Shown one piece after another: positions 7,958-15,443 of a DNA stretch of 18,672 nt (the first letter of the stretch is position 1; each line of letters begins with the position of its first letter). Below the pieces are notes generated by a model. The model was not told where the DNA came from. It saw only the letters and a list, made by a program, of their open reading frames with translations, and did no database searches. Both the position numbers and the translations under genes were made by a program. The stretch spans positions 1-18,672 of the forward strand of contig DATDKF010000299.1 of assembly GCA_036520135.1 (NCBI GenBank). Reading direction: 5' to 3'. This DNA comes from DASSUW01 sp036520135 (GTDB lineage: Bacteria; Actinomycetota; Thermoleophilia; Solirubrobacterales; Solirubrobacteraceae).

Positions 7958-8785
7958 TCAACACGCCTCGCGCCACGCGCACAGGTCGTCGATGCCGCGC
8001 GCCAGCCCCCAGCGCGGGCGGTAGCCGAGCTCGCGATCGGCGGCGGTCGCCGCCGCCGGCTGCTCCGGTTCGGGCTGCCGCGCGAGATCGATCTCGGCGT
8101 CGCGCACGATCGCGATCACCTGCTCGATCCGCGCCGGCTCCCCGGCGATGTCGTAGATGCGGCTCGTGGGCGACGCGGCGTCGAGCGCGGCGACGATGGC
8201 TCGCGCGACGTCCTCCACGTGCACGACGCGATACGGCTCCTCGTCGCTCGCGTCCGCTTGTACCGGGCGGCGCGCGATCGCGGCGTCGATCAGCTCGTCC
8301 AGGTAGGTCGGCAGCCGCCGGCCCGGCCCGTACGCCTCGCTGAAGCGCAGCGACACCACGTCCAGCCCGTAGCGCTCGGTGTAGACCTGGCCCAGCAGAT
8401 CGCCGAACGCCTTCGTCGCGGCGAACGGCGTCCGCGGCCGGACCGCCGCCAGCGTCGACAGCAGCACGATGCGGCCACCGAAACCCGCAAGGCGGGCCGC
8501 CTCGAGCAGGTGGAAGGTCCCGATCGCGTTCGCCGTGACGGTCGCCGCCGGCATCGCGAGCGAGAGGTCCGGGGCCGACATGCCGGCTGCGTGCACGACG
8601 CCACGGACGTCGTGCGCGGTGATCGCGCCGGCCAGCCGCGCGAGGTCGAACAGCTCACCCTGAACCGACGTCGGACCGGCCCCGCGTGCCCTGTCGTAGG
8701 TGACCACGGGTTCGCCGCGATCCTGGACCCGACCAACCACGTAGCGGCCGATGAAGCCTGTTCCGCCGGTCACGAGAATGCTCAT
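7958..8785 (-). CDS. NAD-dependent epimerase/dehydratase-family protein (extended SDR) lacking the catalytic Tyr
   Basis: The ATG at 8785 gives 275 residues beginning MSILVTGGTGFIG, the Rossmann GxxGxxG at residues 7-13. Later family marks are VVHAAG, LLST (S110/T111), RFSEAYGPGRR and HVEDVARAI. The family works on nucleotide sugars or related carbonyl and hydroxyl compounds using NAD(P). The usual YxxxK catalytic motif reads FAATK here: Phe121 replaces Tyr and Lys125 is kept. The substitution is clear in the DNA (TTC codon). The protein may thus be a binding or regulatory relative, or use other chemistry. At 275 residues it is somewhat short for extended SDRs (about 310-340). It is the first gene of the operon with the histidine kinase and is divergent from the LuxR gene, with a 78-base gap. 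The RBS is weak. Confidence 0.85.
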   Translation of the reverse strand: MSILVTGGTGFIGRYVVGRVQDRGEPVVTYDRARGAGPTSVQGELFDLARLAGAITAHDVRGVVHAAGMSAPDLSLAMPAATVTANAIGTFHLLEAARLAGFGGRIVLLSTLAAVRPRTPFAATKAFGDLLGQVYTERYGLDVVSLRFSEAYGPGRRLPTYLDELIDAAIARRPVQADASDEEPYRVVHVEDVARAIVAALDAASPTSRIYDIAGEPARIEQVIAIVRDAEIDLARQPEPEQPAAATAADRELGYRPRWGLARGIDDLCAWREAC

Positions 8786-8863
8786 GGCGCGCAGCTTCCG
8801 CCCGGCCGGGGTGAGCTGTCTTCGCCCGCGAACGAGGATCACCCGGGTTAAGCTCGGCCGGGG
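8786..8863. promoter_or_regulatory. Divergent intergenic region between epimerase and LuxR genes
   Basis: These 78 bases must hold the start signals of both flanking transcription units. On the plus strand TAAGCT (8849-8854) fits the actinobacterial TANNNT -10 pattern and ends nine bases before the LuxR-gene ATG. No convincing -35 is seen. A nine-base direct repeat CGGCCGGGG (8803-8811 and 8855-8863) is present but may be chance in such GC-rich DNA. Confidence 0.3.
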
Positions 8864-11101
8864 ATGAGCGAGAGCCCACTGGTCCTGACCAAGATCGAGC
8901 CGCCGCGGCTGCGCCCGGGCCACGTGCCCAGGCGCGATCTCGTGGAGCGGCTGCGCCAGGGCCTGCACCGTCGGCTCAACCTGGTGGCGGCTCCGGCGGG
9001 CTGGGGCAAGACGACGCTCCTGGCCGAGTGGCTGAGCGTCGAGGATGAGGTCGCGTTCGCTTGGTTGTCCGTCGATGAGAACGACAACGATCCGGCGCGT
9101 TTCTGGGCGTACGTGTCCGCCGCGCTGCGGAAGGCCGGCGTCGACGTGCCGCCCGCCTTCGAAGCCGCCGTGTCGGCCCCAGGTACGTCCGTTGCCGATG
9201 CCGCGCTGCCCGTGCTCGTCAACGCGCTCGTGGGCGCCGACCAGGAACACGTCTTCGTGCTGGACGACTACCAGCTGATCTCGGACCCCGAGATCCACGA
9301 CGGGGTCCGCTTCCTGCTCGCGCGTCTGCCATTGGCATCGCACCTCGTGATCTCGACGCGCGTCGAGCCACCCGTGGAGATCTCACGCCTGCGGGCGCGC
9401 GGCGAGCTCGGCGAGATCCTGAGCGACCAGCTGCGCTTTAACGACGCGGAGGCCGCGGCGCTCCTCAACGACACGCTTGAGCTGGCGCTCCGAGCCGACC
9501 AGCTCGAGGTCCTCAGCGCAACCACGGAAGGGTGGGCCGCCGGCCTGTACCTGGCAGGGCTGTCGCTGCGCGATCGCGCCGGAGCCGACCCGGAGGACGA
9601 TCTCGAGCTCGCCCGGCACGTCGTCGACTACGTGGGCGACGAGGTCCTGTCCGCCCAGGAGCCGGCGGTGCGCCAGTTCCTCCTCGACACCTGCGTGCTC
9701 GACCGCTTCTGCGCCGCCGTCTGCGACGCCGTGCGCGGAGACGACTCGTCGAAGCGGCTCCTGGCCGAGATCGAGCAGGCGAACCTGTTCCTGGTGCCGC
9801 TGGACGGGCGCCGCGAATGGTTCCGCTACCACCACGTCTTTCGCGAGGTGCTTCGCCGCGAGCTCGAGGACAGGTGCTCCGCCGAGTACCGGGATGAGCT
9901 GCACGCGCGCGCGGGCGCCTGGTTCGCGGCGGCCGGCGACGTCTCGATCGCCGTGACGCATCTGCTCGCCGCCGGTCGCGAGCCGGCGGCGGCTGACCTG
10001 ATCGCGGCGTCGTGGAACGAAGCGCTCCAGAGTGGCCGCAGCGTGACCGTGGTCCGCTGGCTGGACGCGCTGCCCCCCGACCTCGTAAAGAGCGACCCGC
10101 GCCTGTCCCTGGCCCGCGCCTGGCTCGCGCTGGACTCGGGTGAGCAGGTGGCCGCGGAGCACTGGGCCGAGGTGACTGCGGCAGCGGACGACGGGCGGCC
10201 GCTGCTCGAGGGCGGTGCGAGCGTCGCGTCCGGCGTCGCGATGCTGCGCGCCACGCTGGCCTACCGGGCGGGTGACCTCGCCGCGGCGGAGGAGCTCGGC
10301 GCGCTGGCGGTGGAGCTCGAGGACGCGCCCGACTCGAGCTGGCGGGCGGTGGCCCTCGCGACACTCGGCGCGGCGCGGCACTTCCGCGGCGCCCCGTCGG
10401 ACGAGGTCGTACCGCACCTGGAGCGCGCCGTCGGCATCGCCCAGGCCGGCGCGAACAGCATGGCGGTCCTGCGCGCCCAGGGCACGCTCGCGGCGGCGAC
10501 GTTCGCGGCGGGGGACCTCGACGGGGCCCGGCGATGGGTCGCCGGGGCCGAGGTCCTGCGGATGGAGCAGTCGCTCGACGAGTACTGGATGGGCTCGATG
10601 GCGTCGGCGGTGGCGGGGCAGCTGGCGGCGGATGCCGGCGACCTCGAGCCGGCGCGCGAGCGGCTGGAGAGGGCGGTCGTCCTCGCGCGGCGCGGCGCGT
10701 CGCGGCCCGAGCAGATCTACGCGCTCTCCGCCCTGGCGCCGGTCCAGGCCACGCTGGGTGACCGGGACGGCGCGGCGGCCACGTTGCGGAGCGCGCGTCT
10801 CGTGCTGAGGGACTCGCCCAGCCCGGGGATGTTCGCGCACCTCCTCGACGACGCCGAGCGGCGGCTGCGGGGAAAGCGGGCGCCGAGCTCGCCGGCCGTG
10901 GCTGTGGTCGACGAGCTGTCCAGCCGCGAGATGTCGGTGCTGAGGCTGCTCGGCAGCGAGCTGTCGGTGGCCCAGATCGGCGACGAGCTGTACATCTCAC
11001 GCAACACCGTCAAGACCCACGTCCGCGGCATCTACCGCAAGCTCGACGCCGACGGCCGCGCCGCGGCGGTGGCCCGCGCTAAGGAGCTGGGCCTGCTGTG
11101 A
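8864..11101 (+). CDS. MalT-like large LuxR-family transcriptional regulator (LAL)
   Basis: This is a 745-residue signal-transducing ATPase regulator. The N-terminus (LTKIEPPRLRPGHVPR) is typical of MalT-like proteins. Walker A is APAGWGKT (43-50) and Walker B is VFVLDDYQLI (Asp134/Asp135). The middle, about 390-670, is a run of TPR-like helical pairs rich in Ala and Glu. Residues 685-745 form the LuxR/GerE helix-turn-helix (LSSREMSVLRLL, then SRNTVKTHVRGIYRKL). Such STAND-class proteins oligomerise on an inducer and ATP and then activate promoters; the inducer here is unknown. The start has a poor Shine-Dalgarno sequence (GGGG directly before the ATG). It is divergent from the epimerase-kinase operon and could regulate that or a distant target. 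Its 3' end overlaps the permease gene on the other strand by 23 bases. Confidence 0.92.
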   Translation: MSESPLVLTKIEPPRLRPGHVPRRDLVERLRQGLHRRLNLVAAPAGWGKTTLLAEWLSVEDEVAFAWLSVDENDNDPARFWAYVSAALRKAGVDVPPAFEAAVSAPGTSVADAALPVLVNALVGADQEHVFVLDDYQLISDPEIHDGVRFLLARLPLASHLVISTRVEPPVEISRLRARGELGEILSDQLRFNDAEAAALLNDTLELALRADQLEVLSATTEGWAAGLYLAGLSLRDRAGADPEDDLELARHVVDYVGDEVLSAQEPAVRQFLLDTCVLDRFCAAVCDAVRGDDSSKRLLAEIEQANLFLVPLDGRREWFRYHHVFREVLRRELEDRCSAEYRDELHARAGAWFAAAGDVSIAVTHLLAAGREPAAADLIAASWNEALQSGRSVTVVRWLDALPPDLVKSDPRLSLARAWLALDSGEQVAAEHWAEVTAAADDGRPLLEGGASVASGVAMLRATLAYRAGDLAAAEELGALAVELEDAPDSSWRAVALATLGAARHFRGAPSDEVVPHLERAVGIAQAGANSMAVLRAQGTLAAATFAAGDLDGARRWVAGAEVLRMEQSLDEYWMGSMASAVAGQLAADAGDLEPARERLERAVVLARRGASRPEQIYALSALAPVQATLGDRDGAAATLRSARLVLRDSPSPGMFAHLLDDAERRLRGKRAPSSPAVAVVDELSSREMSVLRLLGSELSVAQIGDELYISRNTVKTHVRGIYRKLDADGRAAAVARAKELGLL

Positions 11102-12491
11102 CGGGGCTGCGGCGGGCCAGCGCCCAATAGGCGGCGGCACTCGCCAACGGGCCCAGCGTCCAGGTGAAGTCCGCGCCCGCGAGCGCGGCGCTCACCGGTC
11201 CGTCGAGGCTCGGCGCGTTGATCGTAAGCAGGCACACCGCGACGCCGATCAGCAGCGCTGCGCAGGCGCGGACGTTGATCCCGTGCCGTCCCCAGTAGCG
11301 GCTGCGCGGGCTCACGTCGTGGATGTCACGGGCGTCGTAGTGCCACCTGCGCATGAGCGCGTCGGTGATCCAGACGGCTCCGAAGGGCGCCAGCCAGACG
11401 ATCAGCACGGCCACGAAGTCGTGCAGAACGGTGATGAAGTCCTTCACGAACAGGATGTAGAGCACGATCGCGCTGGACACCAGCGTGTCCAGCGCGGTGG
11501 CCTGCCAGCGCCGGAGCGGGAGCCCGATCGCCTGCAGGACGAGCCCCGACGAGTAGTAGGCGACGACGTTGTTGGCGATCGAGCCTCCGACGGCGGCGAG
11601 GATGTAGAGCACGAACAGCCAGCCGGGAACGAACGGCTCGACGCCCGCGATCGGATCGGACATATCGCCGCGGGAGGCGAGCAGAACGCCCATGATCGAC
11701 AGGAACAGGGCGATGAGCCCGCTGCTCAGCGACACGGTCCAGAGGATCGATCGGCTCGACGTCCCGCTCGGCAGATACCGGACGAAGTCGGGGGCGTTGA
11801 ACAGGTAGGAGATGGGGCCGGACGCGACGACGGCCCCGCCGGCCAGGATGAGGGCCAGGGTCTCCCAGACGCTGAGGTCGGCGTGTGCCGAGGCGGACCA
11901 GTCGACGCCGCCGATCGAGTACGCCAGCACGAGCGCGAGGACGAGCGTGAGCGTGACGGCGAAGCCGCGCTGGAGGTACACCATCGTCGCATGCCCGTAG
12001 ACGGCGATCGCTCCGGACGTCGCGAGCACGGCGACGGTCGCCAGGACCCGGCCCGTGTCGCCGGGGTGCTCCCAGCCGAGCTCGGCCATCAGCGCGAGCA
12101 GCGCGAAGACGGCGAAGATGCAGTTGATCGCCTCGAACGCGACCAGCGCCGCCCACGTGAGGACGCCGTTCGGGAGGTTCCCGATCGGCCCGAAGGTGGC
12201 GCGCGTGAAGGTCAGCGTCGGCAGCCCCGAGCGAACGCCGCCGATCGACGCGAAGCCCACCGCGACGAAGAGGCTGGTTCCGAGCACGACGGCCACGAGC
12301 GCCTCCCAGACGTCGAGCCCGATGTCGAGGGCCACCACGCCGACCGACAGGAAGAACAGGTTCGCGTTGGTGCCGACCCAGAAGTAGGCCGTCGCGGTGA
12401 GCGTCATGGTTCGCTCGCGCTCGGGGATGTGGTCGAACCCGCGCCGTTCGACCTCGAAGACAGCGTTCTGTTGCCGCGGCTCGGTGATCAG
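11079..12491 (-). CDS. NCS1-family permease (purine-cytosine permease-like)
   Basis: This predicted membrane transporter has about 12 helices. The conserved pre-TM1 segment VERRGFDHIPERER and the TM1 stretch YFWVGTNANLFFLSVG place it in the nucleobase-cation-symport-1 family, which imports cytosine, purines, allantoin, hydantoins or thiamine-like compounds with H+ or Na+. The substrate cannot be assigned. Start choice is unusual. The only in-frame ATG nearby (12407) would cut off the conserved segment. A CTG at 12491, overlapping the SDR stop as CTGA, gives 470 residues including it; no ATG, GTG or TTG lies between. The gene is downstream of the SDR gene in one operon. Its stop lies inside the LuxR gene of the opposite strand (overlap 11079-11101). 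Confidence 0.85.
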   Translation of the reverse strand: MITEPRQQNAVFEVERRGFDHIPERERTMTLTATAYFWVGTNANLFFLSVGVVALDIGLDVWEALVAVVLGTSLFVAVGFASIGGVRSGLPTLTFTRATFGPIGNLPNGVLTWAALVAFEAINCIFAVFALLALMAELGWEHPGDTGRVLATVAVLATSGAIAVYGHATMVYLQRGFAVTLTLVLALVLAYSIGGVDWSASAHADLSVWETLALILAGGAVVASGPISYLFNAPDFVRYLPSGTSSRSILWTVSLSSGLIALFLSIMGVLLASRGDMSDPIAGVEPFVPGWLFVLYILAAVGGSIANNVVAYYSSGLVLQAIGLPLRRWQATALDTLVSSAIVLYILFVKDFITVLHDFVAVLIVWLAPFGAVWITDALMRRWHYDARDIHDVSPRSRYWGRHGINVRACAALLIGVAVCLLTINAPSLDGPVSAALAGADFTWTLGPLASAAAYWALARRSPVTAGPAP

Positions 12492-13186
12492 ATCACCGTC
12501 CCGCCGTTGGGGGAGAGGACCTGGCCCACGAAGTAGCCCCCGTCCTCGTGCGCCAGGAGCGCGACGCACGCCGCCACCTCGGCCGGCCGTCCGAACCGGC
12601 CGAGCGGCACGTTCGCCGCAAGCCACTCGTCGCTGTGCGCGTCGGCGCGCAGCAGCATGCCCGCCTCGATCGGTCCCGGCGCAACGGAGTTCACGCAGAT
12701 GCCCTTCGGCGCCAGTTCGCGGGCGAGCGCCTTCGTGAGCGCGATCACTCCGCCCTTGGACGCGGCATACGCGGCGTAGCCGGGGAGCCCGGCGAGGCCG
12801 ATCTCGGAGGCGATGGTGACGATGCGCCCGCGCCGACGCTCGATCATGCCGGGAAGGACCGCCTGGATGAGGTTCCACGTCCCCGTCAGGTTGACGTCCA
12901 GCACCGTCCGCCAATCCTCTTCGGCGACCGTCTCGCTCGGACCCGTGCGCTGGACGCCGGCGGCGGTGACGACGACGTAGGGTGGCCCGAGCTCGGTACC
13001 GACGCGGTCGACGAACGCGCGCACGCCCGCCGCGTCCGTGACGTCGAGCTGCGCGTCCAGGGCGCAGACGCCCCGAGGGGCGAGGTCACAGCCGGCCACC
13101 GTGAAGCCGTCCGAGGCGAGGCGCTCCACGATCGGGACGCCGAGCCCACCGGACGCTCCGGACACGATCGCGACACGCCGGTCCAT
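12488..13186 (-). CDS. Classical short-chain dehydrogenase/reductase (FabG-like)
   Basis: The protein has 232 residues with the full classical SDR set. The cofactor loop is SGASGGLG (Gly10, Gly14, Gly16), Asp34 after beta-2 suggests NAD(H), and AAG appears at 75-77. The catalytic residues are Asn99, Ser127 (TIASEIG), Tyr140 and Lys144 (YAASK). PGPIEAGML follows, and the C-terminus is SPNGGTVI, like 3-oxoacyl-ACP reductases. It catalyses NAD(P)-dependent carbonyl/alcohol conversion on an unknown substrate. It is the first gene of an operon with the NCS1 permease, with overlapping stop and start, so it may act on the imported compound (inference). The ATG at 13186 lacks a strong Shine-Dalgarno sequence. 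TAGGGT lies nine bases upstream, so a very short leader is possible. Confidence 0.93.
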   Translation of the reverse strand: MDRRVAIVSGASGGLGVPIVERLASDGFTVAGCDLAPRGVCALDAQLDVTDAAGVRAFVDRVGTELGPPYVVVTAAGVQRTGPSETVAEEDWRTVLDVNLTGTWNLIQAVLPGMIERRRGRIVTIASEIGLAGLPGYAAYAASKGGVIALTKALARELAPKGICVNSVAPGPIEAGMLLRADAHSDEWLAANVPLGRFGRPAEVAACVALLAHEDGGYFVGQVLSPNGGTVI

Positions 13187-13272
13187 CCGCGAACGACCCT
13201 ATCCGGCTTCTCGCGGCCGGTGGGACGAGGCAACGGGCATCGCGAACCTCGTGGCCGCGCAAGAATGGGCAG

Positions 13273-13974
13273 GTGCTCGGCGCGGACATCGAGAGCTACC
13301 TCGCCGATGTCGTCGCGCGCGTCCGCGACGGGCTGGGCGACCGTCTCGTCGGCGCGTGGCTGTTCGGCTCGGGCGCGCTCGGCGACTTCGATCCGGCGAC
13401 GAGTGACCTCGACGTCCAGGTCGTGACGACGGTGCGGCTTGCGCGCGCGGAGCGCGAACACCTCGCCGCCCGCGTCTCGCACCCCGCGCTCTCCTGTCCG
13501 GTGCGAGGCCTCGAGCTTGTCATCTACGCGCGTGAGGATCTCGACGACGCGCTCGGCCCGGCGTTCCAGCTCAACCTCAACTCCGGGCCGCGGATGGCTC
13601 AACACGTGGTCTATGACCCGAGCGAAGAGCCACGCTTCTGGTTCGTGCTCGACGTGGCGATCGGCCGCGAGGTCGGACGCCCTCTGGCCGGTCCGTCGCC
13701 GGCCGAGGTGTTCCCCGAGCTCTCCGCGCCGCTTGTGCGTGCCTCACTGCAGCAGGCTCTGGCCTGGTTTGCAGCCAACGATCCCCGCGGAGGCCAGACG
13801 GCGTTGGCGGCGGCGCGGGCGTCGGCATGGGCGGAGGAGGGCCGCTGGCTTGCGAAGGGCCCGGCGGCGGTGTGGCTGGCGTCCCGCGTAGCGCGGGAGC
13901 TCGAGCAATCCTTCACGAGCGGCGTCGGTGGCCGGACCTCGCCTCGCGCCGACGCGGCCGGCAGGCCGTCTTGA
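13273..13974 (+). CDS. AadA-like nucleotidyltransferase (aminoglycoside adenylyltransferase family)
   Basis: This 233-residue protein has the nucleotidyltransferase signature FGSGALGDF followed by SDLDVQVV. Gly32-Ser33 and metal-binding Asp45 and Asp47 are intact. Glu81 in LELVIY sits where AadA enzymes carry their catalytic Glu. The C-terminal half is helical and AadA/DUF4111-like (QTALAAARASAWAEEGRWLA, then KGPAAVWLASR). AadA proteins adenylylate streptomycin or spectinomycin, but many chromosomal relatives have unproven substrates, so resistance should not be assumed. The GTG start at 13273 has no Shine-Dalgarno. AAGAAT ends six bases before it, a position fitting a -10 box of a leaderless transcript (tentative). 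It is divergent from the SDR-permease operon, with an 86-base gap. Confidence 0.82.
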   Translation: MLGADIESYLADVVARVRDGLGDRLVGAWLFGSGALGDFDPATSDLDVQVVTTVRLARAEREHLAARVSHPALSCPVRGLELVIYAREDLDDALGPAFQLNLNSGPRMAQHVVYDPSEEPRFWFVLDVAIGREVGRPLAGPSPAEVFPELSAPLVRASLQQALAWFAANDPRGGQTALAAARASAWAEEGRWLAKGPAAVWLASRVARELEQSFTSGVGGRTSPRADAAGRPS

Positions 13975-14144
13975 GCGGTGCGAAGGGAGTAGTGTGGGTC
14001 GAAGCTGGCCCTGCGGCCAACAGTTCCGGCCTGAGAGCGGTGGTACGCCGACTCGCGTCCAGCGCGGCAAGGCAACGCACCCTTAGGCGACGGGCTCGAC
14101 CGCGGGGCCAGTCGCGCCGCTGGGGTCCGGCATGATGTGACGGC

Positions 14145-15338
14145 GTGAGCACCCACGCACCGCTGCAGATCATCGTGGACTCGCTGGCCGCGGACATCGG
14201 GCGCGATGTCGCCGTCGACGACCGGCAGATCCGCTGGCTTGTGCACAGCCCGCACCGCGAGGAGCCGGATCCGGCGCGGATGCGGTCGATCCTGACGCGG
14301 CGCGTGACCGACGAGGCGCTCCAATGGGCCTTCTCGTTCGGGATCGAGAACGCCGACGGGCCGGTGCGGCTGCCGGCGAACCCGGAGCTCGGCGCCGCGG
14401 CGCGCGTGTGCATCCCGCTGCGCGCACGCGATGTGCTGCTCGGCTTCATGTTCATCGTCGACGCGGAGGAGACCCTCGGCGCGGCGGAGCTCGCGCAGGC
14501 GGAAGAGGCGGCGAACGCGGCGGCAAACGTCCTCTACCGCGAACAGCGTCTCCACGAGCTCGAGCGGGAGCGTGAGCGGTGGCTGCTCACGCACCTGCTT
14601 GGCGACGACGGCGCGGACGCCGAGGAGGCTGCTCGCGCGCTGGCGGATGAGGGTTTCCTGGAGGCCGGACGCGTGGCCGTGCTGGTCATCCGGGCGGACG
14701 CCCAGCCGGCGCGCTGCGAGATCGCCCTGGGAGCTGCGCTCGACCGCCTGCGCCGGCTCGTACCGGCCCGCGGTGGGCTCGAGCTGCGCCAGGGCGACCA
14801 CGGCGTCTTCGTCATCGCGCTCGACGACGCGTCGGCGGCGTCGCCGCGCGACCTCGCCGAGAATCTGCTCTCGCTCGCCGACGAGGCTGTGCGCGCCGAG
14901 GCGATCGACGCCGTCACGCGCGTCGGGATCGGCGGGGCGCACCCGCTCCCCGCCGCACGGCGGTCCTACCGGCAGGCGCGCGACGCCCTCGCCGTCGCCC
15001 AACGCGTCGCACGCTTCGGGCGCGTCGCAGCGTGGGACGAGCTCGGCGTCTACCGCACGCTCGCGCGGTTCCCGGACGACCTCGACGACGAGGCGCTGCA
15101 TCCGGGCCTGGTCCTGCTCCTGCGCGACGGCGCCCACGAGCAGCTGGTCGAGACGCTCGAGGCGTACCTGGACCGTGCCGGTGACGTCAAGGCCACCGCC
15201 GAGGCGCTCAACCTCCATCGCGCCACGCTGTACTACCGGCTCCAGCGCATCGAGGAGATCACGGGCGCGCGCCTGAAGGTCGGGGAGGACCGCCTCGCCC
15301 TGCACCTCGGCCTGCGGCTCTCCCGGCTCACGCGGTAG
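14145..15338 (+). CDS. PucR/CdaR-type transcriptional regulator
   Basis: This is a 397-residue regulator. The N-terminal 130 residues look like a GAF-type ligand-sensing domain (VCIPLRARDVLLGFMFIVD). The middle holds the degenerate GGDEF-like module of CdaR/PucR proteins (RVGIGGAHPLPAARRSYRQA). The C-terminus, about 325-397, is the PucR helix-turn-helix: LVETLEAYLDRAGDVKATAE followed by LNLHRATLYYRLQRIEEITG. Family members control catabolism of purines, sugar acids, amino acids and similar compounds, often acting on adjacent genes. Here the next genes encode an amino-acid dehydrogenase operon after a leader with three inverted repeats, its likely target (inference). The GTG start at 14145 has no clear Shine-Dalgarno. 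CATGAT lies eight bases upstream and could be a -10 box giving a nearly leaderless message. Confidence 0.92.
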   Translation: MSTHAPLQIIVDSLAADIGRDVAVDDRQIRWLVHSPHREEPDPARMRSILTRRVTDEALQWAFSFGIENADGPVRLPANPELGAAARVCIPLRARDVLLGFMFIVDAEETLGAAELAQAEEAANAAANVLYREQRLHELERERERWLLTHLLGDDGADAEEAARALADEGFLEAGRVAVLVIRADAQPARCEIALGAALDRLRRLVPARGGLELRQGDHGVFVIALDDASAASPRDLAENLLSLADEAVRAEAIDAVTRVGIGGAHPLPAARRSYRQARDALAVAQRVARFGRVAAWDELGVYRTLARFPDDLDDEALHPGLVLLLRDGAHEQLVETLEAYLDRAGDVKATAEALNLHRATLYYRLQRIEEITGARLKVGEDRLALHLGLRLSRLTR

Positions 15339-15364
15339 CGCCTGTCGCACGGCGACCGCCGCAT

Positions 15365-15382
15365 TTCCGACAGACGTCGGAA
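15365..15382. promoter_or_regulatory. Inverted repeat 1 of operon leader (operator candidate)
   Basis: TTCCGAC, four bases, GTCGGAA: perfect seven-base arms. It lies 27 bases after the pucR-type stop and 62 bases before the dehydrogenase start. No T-run follows, so an operator is more likely than a terminator. Confidence 0.55.
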
Positions 15383-15384
15383 GA

Positions 15385-15399
15385 ACCGGGACGCCCGGT
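15385..15399. promoter_or_regulatory. Inverted repeat 2 of operon leader
   Basis: ACCGGG, three bases, CCCGGT: perfect six-base arms, two bases after repeat 1. It is GC-rich and could fold as a hairpin in RNA. Alone it would be weak evidence; its place between two other repeats makes it notable. Confidence 0.4.
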
Positions 15400-15403
15400 C
15401 GCC

Positions 15404-15422
15404 CAAGCTGGATCACAGCTTG
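15404..15422. promoter_or_regulatory. Inverted repeat 3 of operon leader
   Basis: CAAGCTG, five bases, CAGCTTG: perfect seven-base arms, ending nine bases before the GGAGGAG ribosome-binding site (15432-15438) of the dehydrogenase gene. It overlaps an in-frame TTG (15420), which argues against that codon being the real start. Confidence 0.5.
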
Positions 15423-15443
15423 ACCGACCTCGGAGGAGACGAC

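Noticed and set aside
8803..8863. Direct repeat CGGCCGGGG in the LuxR/epimerase gap as an operator
   Set aside because: It is nine GC-only bases in GC-rich DNA, one copy abutting the start codon. It is too weak to call.
8786..9343. Upstream extension of the epimerase frame to 461 codons
   Set aside because: It is antisense to the LuxR gene. The Rossmann motif begins right after the ATG at 8785, as the family requires.
12492..12914. Upstream extension of the permease frame
   Set aside because: It is out-of-frame shadow of the SDR gene and has no transporter features.
14006..14019. TGGCC-N4-GGCCA hairpin after the nucleotidyltransferase gene as a terminator
   Set aside because: It has only five-base GC arms and no following T-run. 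Such short dyads are common at this GC content. Otherwise the 13975-14144 gap holds nothing I can name.
15420..15443. TTG start for the amino-acid dehydrogenase
   Set aside because: It lies within inverted repeat 3 and has no Shine-Dalgarno. ATG 15444 has an ideal GGAGGAG.
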